From Hirudo medicinalis (Eukaryota > Annelida > Clitellata > Hirudinida > Hirudinidae), in NCBI GenBank assembly GCA_011800805.1, contig MPNW01000041.1, positions 336,108 through 400,107 on the forward strand: 64,000 nucleotides of DNA, in the 5' to 3' direction. The translations under genes and the position numbers were made by a program. Of this stretch, positions 37,578-49,203 are shown one piece after another. How positions within the stretch are numbered: position 1 is the first letter of the stretch; the number at the start of each line of letters is the position of its first letter. The notes beneath the pieces are model-generated. The model saw only the letters and a list, made by a program, of their open reading frames with translations. It was not told the origin of the DNA and ran no database searches.

Positions 37578-40500
37578 GTCATCGTTGATTCTGTATCACT
37601 TCCTTATTGGACAAAACGAAAAAATTAACAAACAATAGCAGTAAGACGTATCTAGGAAACAAATTGTCCAAAAATGTCCGGATGGATATCGTTTCTATAT
37701 TTTTGCGTTTTGTCTGATAAATAAGTGATCGTCACTATTACCATCGTTACCATTATCATCATTATCATTATCATCATCGTCATTATCATCACTATCATCA
37801 TCAAAGATGAATGAATTGAAAAAGTTCAGGTGAAAGTGGTTTGAAATTACTTTGAAACAACATTCGATGCCAAAAAAATGCCTTAAATTTGACCAAAAAT
37901 CACGGGAATCTTTAATTGCGAAGGATTGTTGAAATATTTGAATGAAGTCGATGAGTTTAAATTATTTAACAATTTACAAGATTCCAATGTGGCCGATAAT
38001 TACATCGCAGCTTTTTTACGTTTTGAAAAGAATTGTTTGTTCAAATTTTTATTCCAATTTCTTTCGTTTCGTTTTGATGACGTCAAGTGCCTATCAAGAA
38101 CTCAATTTGTCGAATGCTTTTGTGCAAACAACTGGTAATAAGCTGAAGTTTAATTCCTTATTCTTAACCGCCATTTTTTACTCGGATTAAAAATTACTAT
38201 TATTATTCAAGTTCTAAAGAATAAATTATGAGCTGTCCAAGTTGTGCTGGGGTCTCCAAAGGAGAGTCGGGCAGAAAGAATGAGTGTGGTTACGAAGGGT
38301 CGAGCGGAAGAAACAAATCGAAATCGTGTCGTGGGGATGACTCCTTTCAAAAGTGGAAGAAGGAAATACTCGCCCAGGGACACGAGGAAAAGTCTGAAGT
38401 CCAACACAGCGGATTCGTGGACGACGACTGCAGAGAACTTTGCAGGAGAATGTTGAGGAAGCAGAAGCCACAACCGAAACCAGGGTGCACTTGTTGCACT
38501 TTCATGCTGGCTGCAGCCGTTCTTTTGGCGGCTGGAGTTACTGTGGCGCTCATCAAAAAGAAATTCATCGATTGAAAACGCTTGATCAAATAAAATATTT
38601 CGAATAACTTTTATATATTTACAAAATGATTTAATTAACTCGTTAATAATTATTAAACATTGAAAATTCGCTCAAATTAAAAAAATTTGTTAAAGTGTGA
38701 GCAATTTGTGGTAAATAAATGGTTTCCATTAAATGGTGCGTGGGTTAATGGTGAATACTGGATTTGAAAAGTTGTAAGACCGATGTGTCAGGGAGTCGGT
38801 TACAAAGGAAGAGCAATATTTTAGCAAACAAAAACAGGCCAAGTTAATTTAAAGTTAAAGAGTCAAAATGGAAATCACGAATCACGTTAAATATCTCAAT
38901 TTAAAGAAAGATTCACTGAAACTGCCAAACAAAGTGAAAATGTATGGCTCAAAGTTACTTCCTTTGTTATGGGTTAATGCTTGTGAATGCTTGTGAATGC
39001 TAGTGAATGTTTGTAAATACTTGTGAATGCTGGTGAATGCTTGTGAATGTTTGTGAATGCTTGTGAATGCTTGTGAATGCTTGTGAATGCTTGTGAATGC
39101 TTGTGAATGTTTGTGAATGCTTGTGAATGCTTGTGGAGATTTAACAATGATAATGTTTTTTATTGGACATGAATGTCACAAATTACATAATTCAGAATAA
39201 TTAAGCATCCAAAAGGATATATTCCCGCTATTGGATGGCCTGTGATTAAAGCTTAAAACAACCAACTAAACATAATAATACCAACTAAACTAATAATACC
39301 AACTAAACATAATAATACCAACTAAACATAATAATAAGCCGATTAAATCGAGTGAACCAAATCAACCAATGAACTTGGAATTTGAGTGTCATTGTGAAAT
39401 CATGAAAGCATTGATTTCTTCGAAACTCAACAACAAGAGCTAAACGATAAAACCACAAAAAAGTGCATTTAGTGACTTGAAAGCACTCAACTTCACAGTG
39501 ATTGATTCGAGAAAAGTTATTTGCAAGTTTTTTGATCATTAAATCTTTAATTGAATCTGTGAAGCCTCATTATTTCAAACTCAGACGATGACTCTTAAAA
39601 AATTCTTCTTAAAGTTGCACTTGCATTAAGTGCAAATATCAAGTGATTACTGTTCCATATCATTAGTTGTAGTCATGGAAACGTAAACAACTATTTGTTC
39701 AATATTTAAAAATAAGGTTTTACCGGTCTTAAACGATTTACATTCTAAACGATTAATATTCTAATAATCCTTGCGAATGGAGCTAGAATTACTTTGGTGA
39801 AAGGAACAATTTGCCTTTTTTTAACACGACGGATTGTATTGTTAGTTTAGTAAAAAACAAATTGTCATTTTACTTGATTTGCATTTGTAGTTTTTCTAAA
39901 TTTTGAGTGAAATGTGGGTATGAATTTTAGCTAGAATGTTATTAAGAATTACATTCCCGAGGTTTAAATATTTGTCAAATTTATGTTTTATAAGTGGTTT
40001 CTTGATTGAAAATAAATGATATAACTAATTGATTGAACATAAACAAAAGGAGTGCATGATTGAACACAAGTCGACAGATCAACGAGAAAATTTAGGATGA
40101 ATTGTAAGATTTAAAGAAGGAATGTTGTAGGAACGCATCATTATCGATCGACGTGAGGAGGAGGAGGAGAAGTTCAGTTGATGAGCTGCAAATGGTGCTT
40201 TCTTCCAAAGAAAAGGAAGGCAGGAGGAAGAGGGAACTGGCTGTCAGACCCCTTCTCAAGAGGAACACCATCGCTGATTTTGCCACGTCCAAGGCTTTTC
40301 ATGGATCCACAACCAGCCTTCTTTCGGCAGCTGAACAAAGTTAGTCAAAATTATTGCCAGTTGGTGTGACTCCTTAATAGAAGATCATTTAATAATAAAC
40401 TCTACTCAAATTTAATTATATTTTATTGAATTAAGAATGATAAGATGCACCATTTTCATGATTATAAGATGTAAATGTTCAGTTTTAGGTCGTACCGCGT

Positions 40501-43158
40501 CTTAATTCTCGTTAGGATGACAATTGAATGAGAATTACCATCATAAAATACGATTGAAAGGGCGAAATCATTTGCAATGAATCCATTTATTAACTTCAAA
40601 ATGGCTCTCAGCGTTTGAATTGATTTCAAACTCGAAAAGATGCATTTCAACATTTCAAGAGAGAAGAAGTATTTAGTTTTAATAAATTAAATAAAAGCAC
40701 ATAATTGTCTTCACAAGCCATTCATTCTGGCGAGTGGATGAATCCGCTTAAAAATGTCGGAAGAAGATTGCAGTGACATCAGTGGTTCAACGAATAAGAA
40801 CCGATCACGGCAAATGTGTCAAGGAGAACAGGGCGGAAAACATCTGGAATCAATGGAGAGCTGCCTGAAATGACTCCGATAACACTCGAATTAAGCTCAC
40901 CACGACAACATGGCTGCCGTAGCAACTCGTCCTACTCTAAATCGTTTTCTCATGTTTCTGGCGGGTACATCGAGCATGGCTGGCGTGAATGAGTGAATGA
41001 TGATGAAGAGGGTGACGATGACGACGACAACGGCGGTGACAATGATGATGATGATGACCATGATGTCGACGATGACGAGATAACAATTGTCATTATTCGA
41101 AATAGGCTTACAGGAAATTAATAACCTGGTGAAAGCATTTGTTAAGATTGAATAAGTTTTATATATAGTCTTCAGAATTTAGAACAATGAACAATTACAA
41201 GGCATTAGTATAATTAAATAACTATAGTTGAAAATTAATATTTAAAGTGAATATAAATAGTTTATTAATAATAATTAATCACTAACAAGTGCGTAATGTA
41301 AATATTCTCTAATTCTAGAAGATATAATTTGCACAGTTTCAATTCATAAAATTCCCATGTTTTACCTGTCACACCATTTCTCAATTCAATTATCAGTCTT
41401 CAAAATGGAAAACTAATTATCATTTTGATAAATGTCTTTAAAAAAAGAAATTTAAATTTGTCGAAGAAAATATATTTAAAAGAATTAATTAATTTGAAGA
41501 ATCATTTCTAAAAACTAATTAAATTAATAATAATCTCTTGTTTCTTTGTTTCAGTCTCAGAAAGAAAACCAAGGAATACTTTTTCGTTTTTAAAACTGGT
41601 GAGAAGTCACTACGAAGATCACCAAACCGACACGAAATTCAAATTGGTATTCGTTCAACTTCAGATCGACAAAAAAAGTCACAAATCGAAAGACGATTTC
41701 AAGGATTTGACCGAAGTTCTGAATACTTTGAAACTGTCAGAATTTAAGGATCACCACCTAAACTCTTACAAAGTTGTGTAATATTTGCTAGCTTATGTAA
41801 TTTTAAATTATTTAAAATTTTTAATTTTAAAAACCCTCATACTTGGAGAAGTGTCGGGCGGAAGCCAACTCGCGAGAAGCATATTTTTTGGTGTTTTCCA
41901 CGGTTTTCCAGGGTTAGGTTAAGGTTATGGAGATGATTAGGATTTAAGTTGGGGCTGCCAAATACCGCCCGTGAGTTGGCCGTGCCCATTACTTGGCCAA
42001 TATTCGAAACACCTCTTGGCAAAACAAGCCAACACGAGTCTTTTAATCTTTACTTAAAACAGTTCCTATTTTATAAAAAAAATCCTTTGAGAATGATGGA
42101 AGGCAGGCTGAATAAAAGTGGTTTTAATGAATAAATTCACCAGGACATGCACTGGACAGACCTCGTTGAGCAGGGGAGCAGCAAAACGAAAAGATTGGAC
42201 ATCAGTGAAACGGAAAGGAAGAGAAGGGAAGCAGTTTGGGAGTTGTTCAGGAGTGAATGTGTCTTCCTCATCGACCATCTCATGGTTCTCAAACACGTCA
42301 GAATTAAATTGTTACCATCATTCATTCTTGACAATTTACATGCATTACAAGTTCTAACTTCCACTAACTGATTTTGTCCTTTGCTACTACTGCCTTCAGA
42401 AGAACCGACACTTAACTCATGAAACAGGATGAACGTATTATGCCACTGTATTATGCCACAAGCAATAACACAGACGATAACTAAACTAATTCCAGTGCTT
42501 CATGGAGCCTTTGAAGAAAGTTCAGGTCGAAGGTCAGCTGATGTTTGCAGAACCTCACCAACTCTTTGGAAACCTCGATGAACTCTGCTACATCAGCTAC
42601 ACTTTCAGTAAAGACTTCATTTCGCTGCTGCTGAAAAATTTCACATTCGCTGAGTTTGGGAAGACTGAAGTTTTAATGAAAGCCTTGAAAAGAGTGATTA
42701 TTTTGAAGTAATTATAAGTAGAATAAGTAATTGTCGATTTTAACAGAGTGCTATTAATGAAAACAATTAATGATTGGCATATAATTTAATGCATGTTTAC
42801 GACAAATTTTATTTATTTACAGCTCTGCCAACTCACACGCGATGGGGAAGTGTACCACAACTATTGTTTGAATTATTCAAAAAGCACCAACTACCTCGAA
42901 CAACTTCGAAAGAACGAAGACTTCACTGAATTTGAAAAGGTTTGTCGAAGATCAATTCTAATGTCTTCAACAAGCGGATAAGACGTTGTTAAATATAAAT
43001 GTAGTTCATTTATGTAGCGCCACAAGCATTAGAGGCGCTTTTTGTTAATCTTTGATGTAGCGCTCCTTCTCAAGGGCGCTTGTGCCAGTGCAAGCTGAGT
43101 TTCGAACGCGACCGCCTTATGCAGGAACTCAACTAGCTTGCACCTATTTTCTGAAATG

Positions 43159-43198
<40 letters not shown>

Positions 43199-43233
43199 TG
43201 ATGATGATGATGATGATGATGACGATGATGAGG

Positions 43234-43264
<31 letters not shown>

Positions 43265-46200
43265 TGACGATGACGATGACTATGACGATAACGATAACGA
43301 TAACAATAACAATAAAAATAATAAAAATAATAATAATAATAATAATAATAGTAATGTTTGATTTGTCATTATGCCAAAAGCGCCTAACATAACATCTAAA
43401 AAAATGTCGAAGGGCATCCATCATTGTTGTTATAATATTTACAAACGACCAATCACAAATTCAATGGAAGAGAATCCACACTGAGAAAATAATTCACTGA
43501 ATTGATGTCAATTGAACCAGTGGTGCAACCAGGACGAGAGATGCCGAAAGTTGCAACTGACAGACCTCCTTATTTCCCCACTTCAACACTGCACCAAAGT
43601 TCCTCTTCTGCTTCACAATATCAGGAGGTACACGTCCAACCCTGCAGACCAGCAGTCGCTCACTGAGACTCTCTCCAACTCGAATCTTCGTTGGGTGAGT
43701 TCAATTTTTGGCACAATTTGTTTATTTCATGTTTAATATTATTTTTGGAATCATAAATTAAATCAAGCAAATGTTTGCAACAGAATAATTTAATTGCAAT
43801 TAATACCCTTTTATAGCCAACAATATTATTCGAAAAATGAAATTTGTCGATAAAACTTGTTTTTTTTTGTATGCTTTATATATTTATGCATATTAATTAC
43901 TCTATGTGTATTTATTATGCTGTATAAATTTATCATATATTTAATATATATTTATCATATATTTATCATATTTTTATCATATATTTATCATATTTTTATC
44001 ATATATTTATACATGCAATAAGCATATTTAATTTGTTATCTCTAAAATTTCCAAAGTTAAAGTATACATTGCTATGTTTTATTGGAAAACAGATCTTGCT
44101 GTCAATGTTGGTCCATTTGATTGTCGTTTTATTAATTAAAATGTGTTTTGAATTTATTTACAACGTCGAATATAATTCAGAATAACTGTTGGAATGTTGG
44201 TGCAACTGAGTCAGTTAGAAATGTCTTGAGCAACGTAAAGTATCTTATTCTCAAGAGTTTCATAAGAAATTTGTGGCTTCTGGAAATTCCTTTTTAATGG
44301 TTGTTTGTGGGTCTTCTGGTCATTTACTTAAAATTTCTTTTTATTTCATTTTTTTGTGAAATTCCATTCCTTAAGTTATTAATTTTCTTTAAACTCAATT
44401 CTGCTGCACAATTTAGATAAACATAAAAATCCATGAATTTTAAAATTTATACTAAAGTTCCTATTTCTCGACTTCTACCGATGAATTATTTCTTAAACTT
44501 TTTGGAAAACAAACTACAAAAAACTAAATATCATCATTGACGTGATACCATCATTGTTGTCATGCCATCATTGTTGTCATATCATCATTGATACCAGGTT
44601 ATTAACCCTTTCAAGACTCGACGGGATATAAGTAAATGGCTCAACATTTGTAAATGTAAAGTATTCATTATTATTTTAAGCAAATTAAACCTGATTATTG
44701 ATTTGATAAATAATTAAATTGGTCGTTATATTAAAAAATATATGTTTGCATTTAATTTTACCGGCCAGTTGATCTGGAAACAAAAATGGTTTGCCTGACG
44801 AATTACGAAAGAATTCAAGAAATTCAACACAAAATTATTTGGCAGCCGATAACAGAACTTGACCCAAGAGCATACATTCCAGAGGTACTCAAGTGAATTA
44901 CTACTCCTAATAGGGTGCAAATATTCGTAATTCGTTACGTTCTTGACCATAAAATATAATCAGTGAAAACTTCAAAAATGTTTTAAACCTTTATTTTTCT
45001 GAAAAATTATTAATACCATCATATTTCATAACAATATTTCTCAGTTCCTCAGAGGTACTTTGAGCAGACAGCCGTGTGAAAACCTCCTCACTTGTTCTAA
45101 TCGGAAACTCATTCATGAAGGACACGTCAATCTTCTTGGTGTGATTCTCATATTGTACAACAATAATTATTTCTTACAAATTTTCATATTTTGAAACAAT
45201 TATTTTATATTTAATAAAAATTAATTCAGAAATATCCAAGGCAATATCAATGTACATGTTCCTCTTCGATGACATTTTGCTGCTGACGAAAATCAAGAAA
45301 TCGAGAAAGGTAAAACTTACGCTCGTTTATTATTCTAAGCATGAAAATGGAAGCACATTATGACAGGATCCACGTTCCAGTGAACTTGAGCTAACAAAGG
45401 TCTGCTTAATGAAGTGATTTTATGGTTGCTATGGAGTTGCTATGGACAGGGGAATTCAATCAGTAATGACGAGGAGGCAGAAAGTTTGCGGGTAAAAATT
45501 GAGCAGCTAAACTGGAAGAGAAAGTTTGTTTTTTTCAGAAAGAGAGAAAAGTCCGAACAAACTCTAAATTAATGACCCTCACATTAAAATCATGCTTTTT
45601 CTTTTGACTTTGGGTTTGATTGGATGCCACCGACAGTCGAATAAAATTTCAATCAGCTTTCAATCAATATCATGATTGAAGGGTCTGCCAAAGAACTGCG
45701 TTTCCTGCTCCTTGGAATCTGCCAACCAACTGACATCAAAAGTTCCAAACGAAGGATCATACTACGTTGTTTATAGGCAGCCATTAGCCCTCGACAGGTT
45801 CACAGTGCACGATGTCAAGCCCCCAGACAGTCCTGGTGAGAATACTAATTCTATAATTTATTGCTCCTTCGTCCATTTTTTTAAGAAAAGAAGAAACTTT
45901 TATTTATCATAAAATAATAAACATAAACATCAAACATTTGTGGTCAGTCTTAAAGAAGCATATGTTTCCGCTATTACACTGACCCTGATAATGAAATAAA
46001 CTTTACAAGCAGATTAAACAAATTGTGAAAAGCATCAATAATTACTCCAAGATATCTGAGGCGTGTGGTCAATAAAACATTATTTATGGTGGGATGAAAA
46101 ACAAATGAGGGATGCTTTTTTGGTGCTTGAAATAATACACAATTTAATATAATATAAAAAACAATAAATTACATGAATAAATACAAAAATAACATACAAT

Positions 46201-49200
46201 TTGATTTCTTTTAATTTAAGAACAATCTATTTGTAACAAACCATTTATGAAGAATAACTAATTCATCGTTCAGAGTGGAAATAAGATTCAATGTGATTCC
46301 CAGATATATAAGCAACAATATCATCAGCATACAATAAAAATTTGAGAATACCAAAAGTTTTACGTATACCATTTACATAAATAAATAAAAAGAAGAGGAC
46401 CTAAAATAGATCTTTTTGGGACCACACTCCATTCCAAGTCACCTGAGAGAATATTGTTACATGAAACATTTTGTCTTCTATTTTCCAAATAATTGGTAAA
46501 CTAATTTAAAACATTTCCCCAAATGCCTTAATTTTCACGCTTTTTTTAAGCAATATGTAATAACTTAATGCATCTAATGCCTTTCATAAATCCAATAATA
46601 CAGTTTGCAACAACAATAACTGCTTATATGTTGAATGTTTTTTCATAAATCCAAATTGGAAATCATTTAATGAAAGAAATTTTATAAAATATTCGTAGAG
46701 TCTGTTATAAATATTTTTTTTCAAGAAGTTTAGAGAAATAAGACAATATATTGGTGCATAATTTGAAACAACACTACAAATCACCTGTTCTAAATAAAGG
46801 AATGACTTTAGCAAATTTTAATTCATCAAGTATTTGTCCAGTTATATAAGAACAATTCAAAATTCAGGCCAATGAATTTGCAATTGAAGATACACTTTCT
46901 TTGGCAATACAAGGATCTATATTGTCCAGGCCACAGCTATGCGATGCCTTTAGAGTGTATGCAATTTCAATAATTTCCATTGGTGCAGTAGAAAAGATGT
47001 CTGTGCTTGAGGTGTTCGAAAAATGTTTGAAAAGAAACATTAACCAAAGAAGTGCTGCCAACAACACTTCCACTAATCTCAATGTAACACTTGTTAAATA
47101 AATCTGCAACTTCTTAAAGTGAATTGCAATCATTATTTTTACAAATGATCAAATATTGATCAAAATGACTAATATCATTAATGGCTAGTAACTTTTTCTT
47201 AGTAAATTCCCTTCTGTAAATAATGAAATTGGTCTTGTTATAAGGAGTAAGTATGTTAAGTAAGTGCGGTGGTCCTTAGATCATGTTATGTCGTCCTAAC
47301 ACGTGCAAATTGATCGTTATTGAACTTCATATCAATATGATATTTATTGATGCACACAAATTATGCAAAAAATATTATTTTTAAAATAATTTATAATCCA
47401 ATAGGTTGCTTCAAATGAACTTGATTTGCTAGTTATTGCTTATCATCTAATTCTACCTTATTGAATTCTATTGTTTCTTCGAAAAATGTTATCAAATTAT
47501 GAGATAATATGTTACGAATTTTCACTCATTCATCTCTTAAGAATTAAATCCCCCATTGTGAATTAAACCAGCTTTGTAATGACTGAATTTTAAATTCGCT
47601 GAAAACTAAATTACTATAACAATGTTAAAATTTAATTATGATATTATTACACTCAAAGGCATGACAGCCACTCAGAACATCGAGAGAATGAATGATGAAC
47701 TGTCGGATGCAGGAGGTGAGTCAGTACCCAAGGACAGGTGTATACCTCACCTGGATGAATGCAATCCATCTTCACAAAAGTCCAGTTTTCTATTCGGTTG
47801 CGTATCCATGTCGAATGTTCTCAAGAATGCTTTCGTCCTCGTCCAAGTGAACAGATTCCAACAAATCATCGGTGTCTTCACTATTCAGGCCCAAACTCAC
47901 GCCAACAAAGTCATTCAAACTTTAACATACGAACATGGAATTCATTTTGAAAAGCTGATAAAAATAATTCGTACATATCAGATGAGAGATTTATTCGTGT
48001 AATAATAATTATGATCAAATTGTGATCGTATTTTAGTATATGTTTTGTTTGAAACAGGTCACGTGGCTTCAGCACATCCACGAAGCTCAGGAGGCCTACA
48101 AAGAAACTGTGGAAAAGTCGAGCACGTGCGAACAGTTTCCAGCACCAGTCACTTGTGGACCTCAGATCGCTCCAAAGAGTCTGCTGAGCAACATTGAAAA
48201 ACGTCTAAAAGTCACTCCATCCATGGAACAACTATCGAAAGCTCCTGGAATCAGGAGTCGAGGAGCGAGCCGATTTAACCTCTTGTCTCAAAAGCCTGCA
48301 AGTTTGGAAATCTGGAATCCCCCGAAACACATATCCGACCCTAAGATCGTCATAACGGTGGAAGGGGCTCTCCAGAAGAGTGGTGCCAAGTGGAGGAGTG
48401 TTTCGTCGGATGCAGCCACCGCTGGTTCACCGGGATCAGACACGACCGTTCGTAGGACTTCTGATCCGATAACGACGAGTCCATCCAATCTGCAGACAGC
48501 CTCTCAAGCTTCGTCCGAGGACCAACGCTTTCCGAGCTTCCAAATCATCCACAGGCCTCAAATCCACTATCACGATTCCATGCAGAGTGTTCGCTTCTCG
48601 CCTGAACAAAGCATAAAACATTCACAAACTCACCAACCAGTTCACCTTGATATCCAGTCGCATCCACTCATCCTCTGCCAGTTCAACAGCGACTCATGCA
48701 TGCAATCGTCCTCTGCATTTATTCATCAGGCTCCAGTTCACGATTCTCAGGTGAGGTGCTACTATAATTTAATATAAGATTGTAATATTATATTGTAAGA
48801 TATAATATAAGATTATATTTTAATAATATATATATATAAATAATAAATTTATAAAAATTTATTAAAATTATTATCAAATAATTAATGACGTTTTATTTCA
48901 GTTGGATTTCCAAAAATTAAGGTAAATTTTAATTGGAAAAATACTAATAGCAATTTGTTAATTTAGCCACAAATGGAAGCTTTTGGAATGGCGCCGAGGT
49001 CGAGAACGTTCCAGCACATCCCAAGTCCTCTCGCTCAGGGCCCAGTGATATCGCCCTATGTTTCTTCAATATTAAGACTTCCATTGGACGAAGAGAGGGT
49101 CAGACATTCCTCCCTCAAGGTCAGAAAGCGGCCAATTCCAGGAGAAGTCACGACCGCTTTAGCCATGGAAAAATCTCAATCCACGGACATTATCCACCTT

Positions 49201-49203
49201 TGA
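31809..49203 (+). CDS. PLEKHG5: Rho guanine-nucleotide exchange factor, PLEKHG5-like (DH-PH protein)
   Basis: Nineteen exons: 31809-32099, 34429-34541, 35635-35852, 36047-36093, 36914-37018, 37167-37228, 40131-40339, 41555-41772, 42144-42296, 42496-42693, 42823-42939, 43521-43698, 44769-44884, 45045-45138, 45230-45309, 45682-45835, 47725-47909, 48058-48750, 48967-49203. They total 3468 nt (1155 residues), and all phases join. Residues 1-420 are low-complexity and helical. The DH domain (about 447-640; [42 protein letters not shown]) catalyses GDP/GTP exchange on a Rho GTPase. The PH domain (about 670-860; [38 protein letters not shown]) follows. The C-terminal 295 residues are disordered and end DIIHL, which fits a class II PDZ ligand. 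PLEKHG5/Syx proteins act at cell junctions and in neurons. An in-frame TGA lies 12 bases before the ATG, supporting the start. Exons 4-7 are the least certain. Confidence 0.87.
32477..32588 (+). repeat. 16-bp minisatellite (TAACACCTGTTTTTAA) carrying an E-box in most units
   Basis: Seven roughly 16-bp units in the first intron of the RhoGEF gene. Nearly every unit contains CACCTG, the E-box variant bound by Snail/ZEB-type zinc fingers and some bHLH factors. One unit has CATCTG instead. Confidence 0.9.
36108..36362. repeat. Hexanucleotide tract (TTCATA/TTTATA/TTTATG)n
   Basis: About 250 bp beginning 15 bp after a RhoGEF exon. It produces spurious open frames rich in Ile/Phe or Asn/Met on opposite strands. 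Confidence 0.97.
36469..36590. repeat. Trinucleotide tract (GAC/GAT)n
   Basis: About 40 triplets, GAC at the left end grading into GAT. It gives spurious poly-Asp, poly-Ser and poly-Ile frames. Confidence 0.97.
37061..37160. repeat. 18-bp minisatellite (TTCTTGTATGTTGAGTTG)
   Basis: Five to six units, with one variant (ATTTGT), filling the end of a RhoGEF intron up to its acceptor at 37166. Confidence 0.95.
37500..37590. repeat. Compound (CAT/CGT/CAC)n tract
   Basis: Runs of CAT, CGT, CAC and CAT triplets in a RhoGEF intron. A related ATTATC/ATC tract lies at 37738-37802. Confidence 0.95.
38066..38152 (+). promoter_or_regulatory. Conserved upstream block with a perfect CRE, copy 1
   Basis: About 86 bp here match 57046-57132 with four substitutions after the first few bases. 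The palindrome TGACGTCA at 38078-38085, the full CREB/ATF consensus, lies 143 bp before the ATG of the downstream gene. The same block can be read as a short open frame starting MTSSAYQEL, so a conserved upstream ORF is an alternative explanation. Confidence 0.6.
38228..38575 (+). CDS. Small cysteine-rich, C-terminally membrane-anchored protein A, nested gene
   Basis: Family not recognised. A single-exon 115-codon gene inside an intron of the RhoGEF gene, same strand. The N-terminal two-thirds is hydrophilic with scattered cysteines and a core [15 protein letters not shown] (about residues 37-51). Near the end, CTCC precedes a hydrophobic segment ([17 protein letters not shown]), then KKKFID and the stop. 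With no signal peptide and one span at the very C terminus, the protein looks tail-anchored, and the cysteines next to the span could be palmitoylated (inference). A paralogue at 57201-57590 keeps the same core, span and KKK-x-x-D ending. AATAAA follows at 38589-38594. Because coding similarity is confined to these motifs, this is a diverged but real duplicate pair. Confidence 0.82.
   Translation: MSCPSCAGVSKGESGRKNECGYEGSSGRNKSKSCRGDDSFQKWKKEILAQGHEEKSEVQHSGFVDDDCRELCRRMLRKQKPQPKPGCTCCTFMLAAAVLLAAGVTVALIKKKFID
38589..38594 (+). terminator. Polyadenylation signal AATAAA for nested gene A
   Basis: Lies 13 bp past the stop codon. The paralogue has one at 57659-57664. Confidence 0.6.
38985..39136. 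repeat. 10-bp minisatellite (TTGTGAATGC)
   Basis: About 15 units with minor variants (TTGTAAATAC, TGGTGAATGC). Confidence 0.95.
39260..39335. repeat. Minisatellite (ACCAACTAAACATAATAAT)
   Basis: Four units, one shortened by four bases. Confidence 0.9.
41828..42010. repeat. Imperfect inverted-repeat block, possible MITE remnant
   Basis: A segment containing GGCGGAAGCCAACTCGCG (about 41860-41877) is partly complementary to one containing ACCGCCCGTGAGTTGGC (about 41965-41981). A GGTTAGGTTAAGGTTATGG run lies between them. The GC content contrasts with the AT-rich surroundings. It lies in a RhoGEF intron. No clear boundaries or target duplication were found. Confidence 0.35.
43158..43352. repeat. 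Compound (AAT)n/(GAT)n/(GAC)n microsatellite
   Basis: Nearly 200 bp of triplets and hexamers in a RhoGEF intron. A GC-richer block at about 43015-43145 (GTAGCGC, GGGCGCTTG) just upstream could be the body of a retroposon whose tail is this tract, but I cannot assign it. Confidence 0.95.
46200..47200 (-). mobile_element. Decayed non-LTR retrotransposon, reverse transcriptase region
   Basis: The minus strand carries broken RT blocks in the correct order. The first are SCGLDNID (about 46910-46940) and, further on, [20 protein letters not shown] (about 46640-46720) followed by [10 protein letters not shown] degraded equivalent of the GPLLFLIYIND block (RSSSFYLF) lies near 46400, then DDIVAYISG with the catalytic Asp pair near 46310. 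Last comes a segment matching the [17 protein letters not shown] block near 46215-46270. Stops and frameshifts are numerous. It lies within a RhoGEF intron on the opposite strand. Confidence 0.8.

Noticed and set aside
37500..37590. CRISPR-like or clustered repeat array
   Set aside because: Plain trinucleotide repeats without spacers in a eukaryotic intron.
43029..43424. 131-codon minus-strand frame with poly-Ile
   Set aside because: Translation of the compound AAT/GAT/GAC microsatellite.
47622..48002. A separate 126-codon plus-strand gene
   Set aside because: Its middle part is the RhoGEF PH-domain exon 47725-47909; the rest is flanking intron that happens to stay open.
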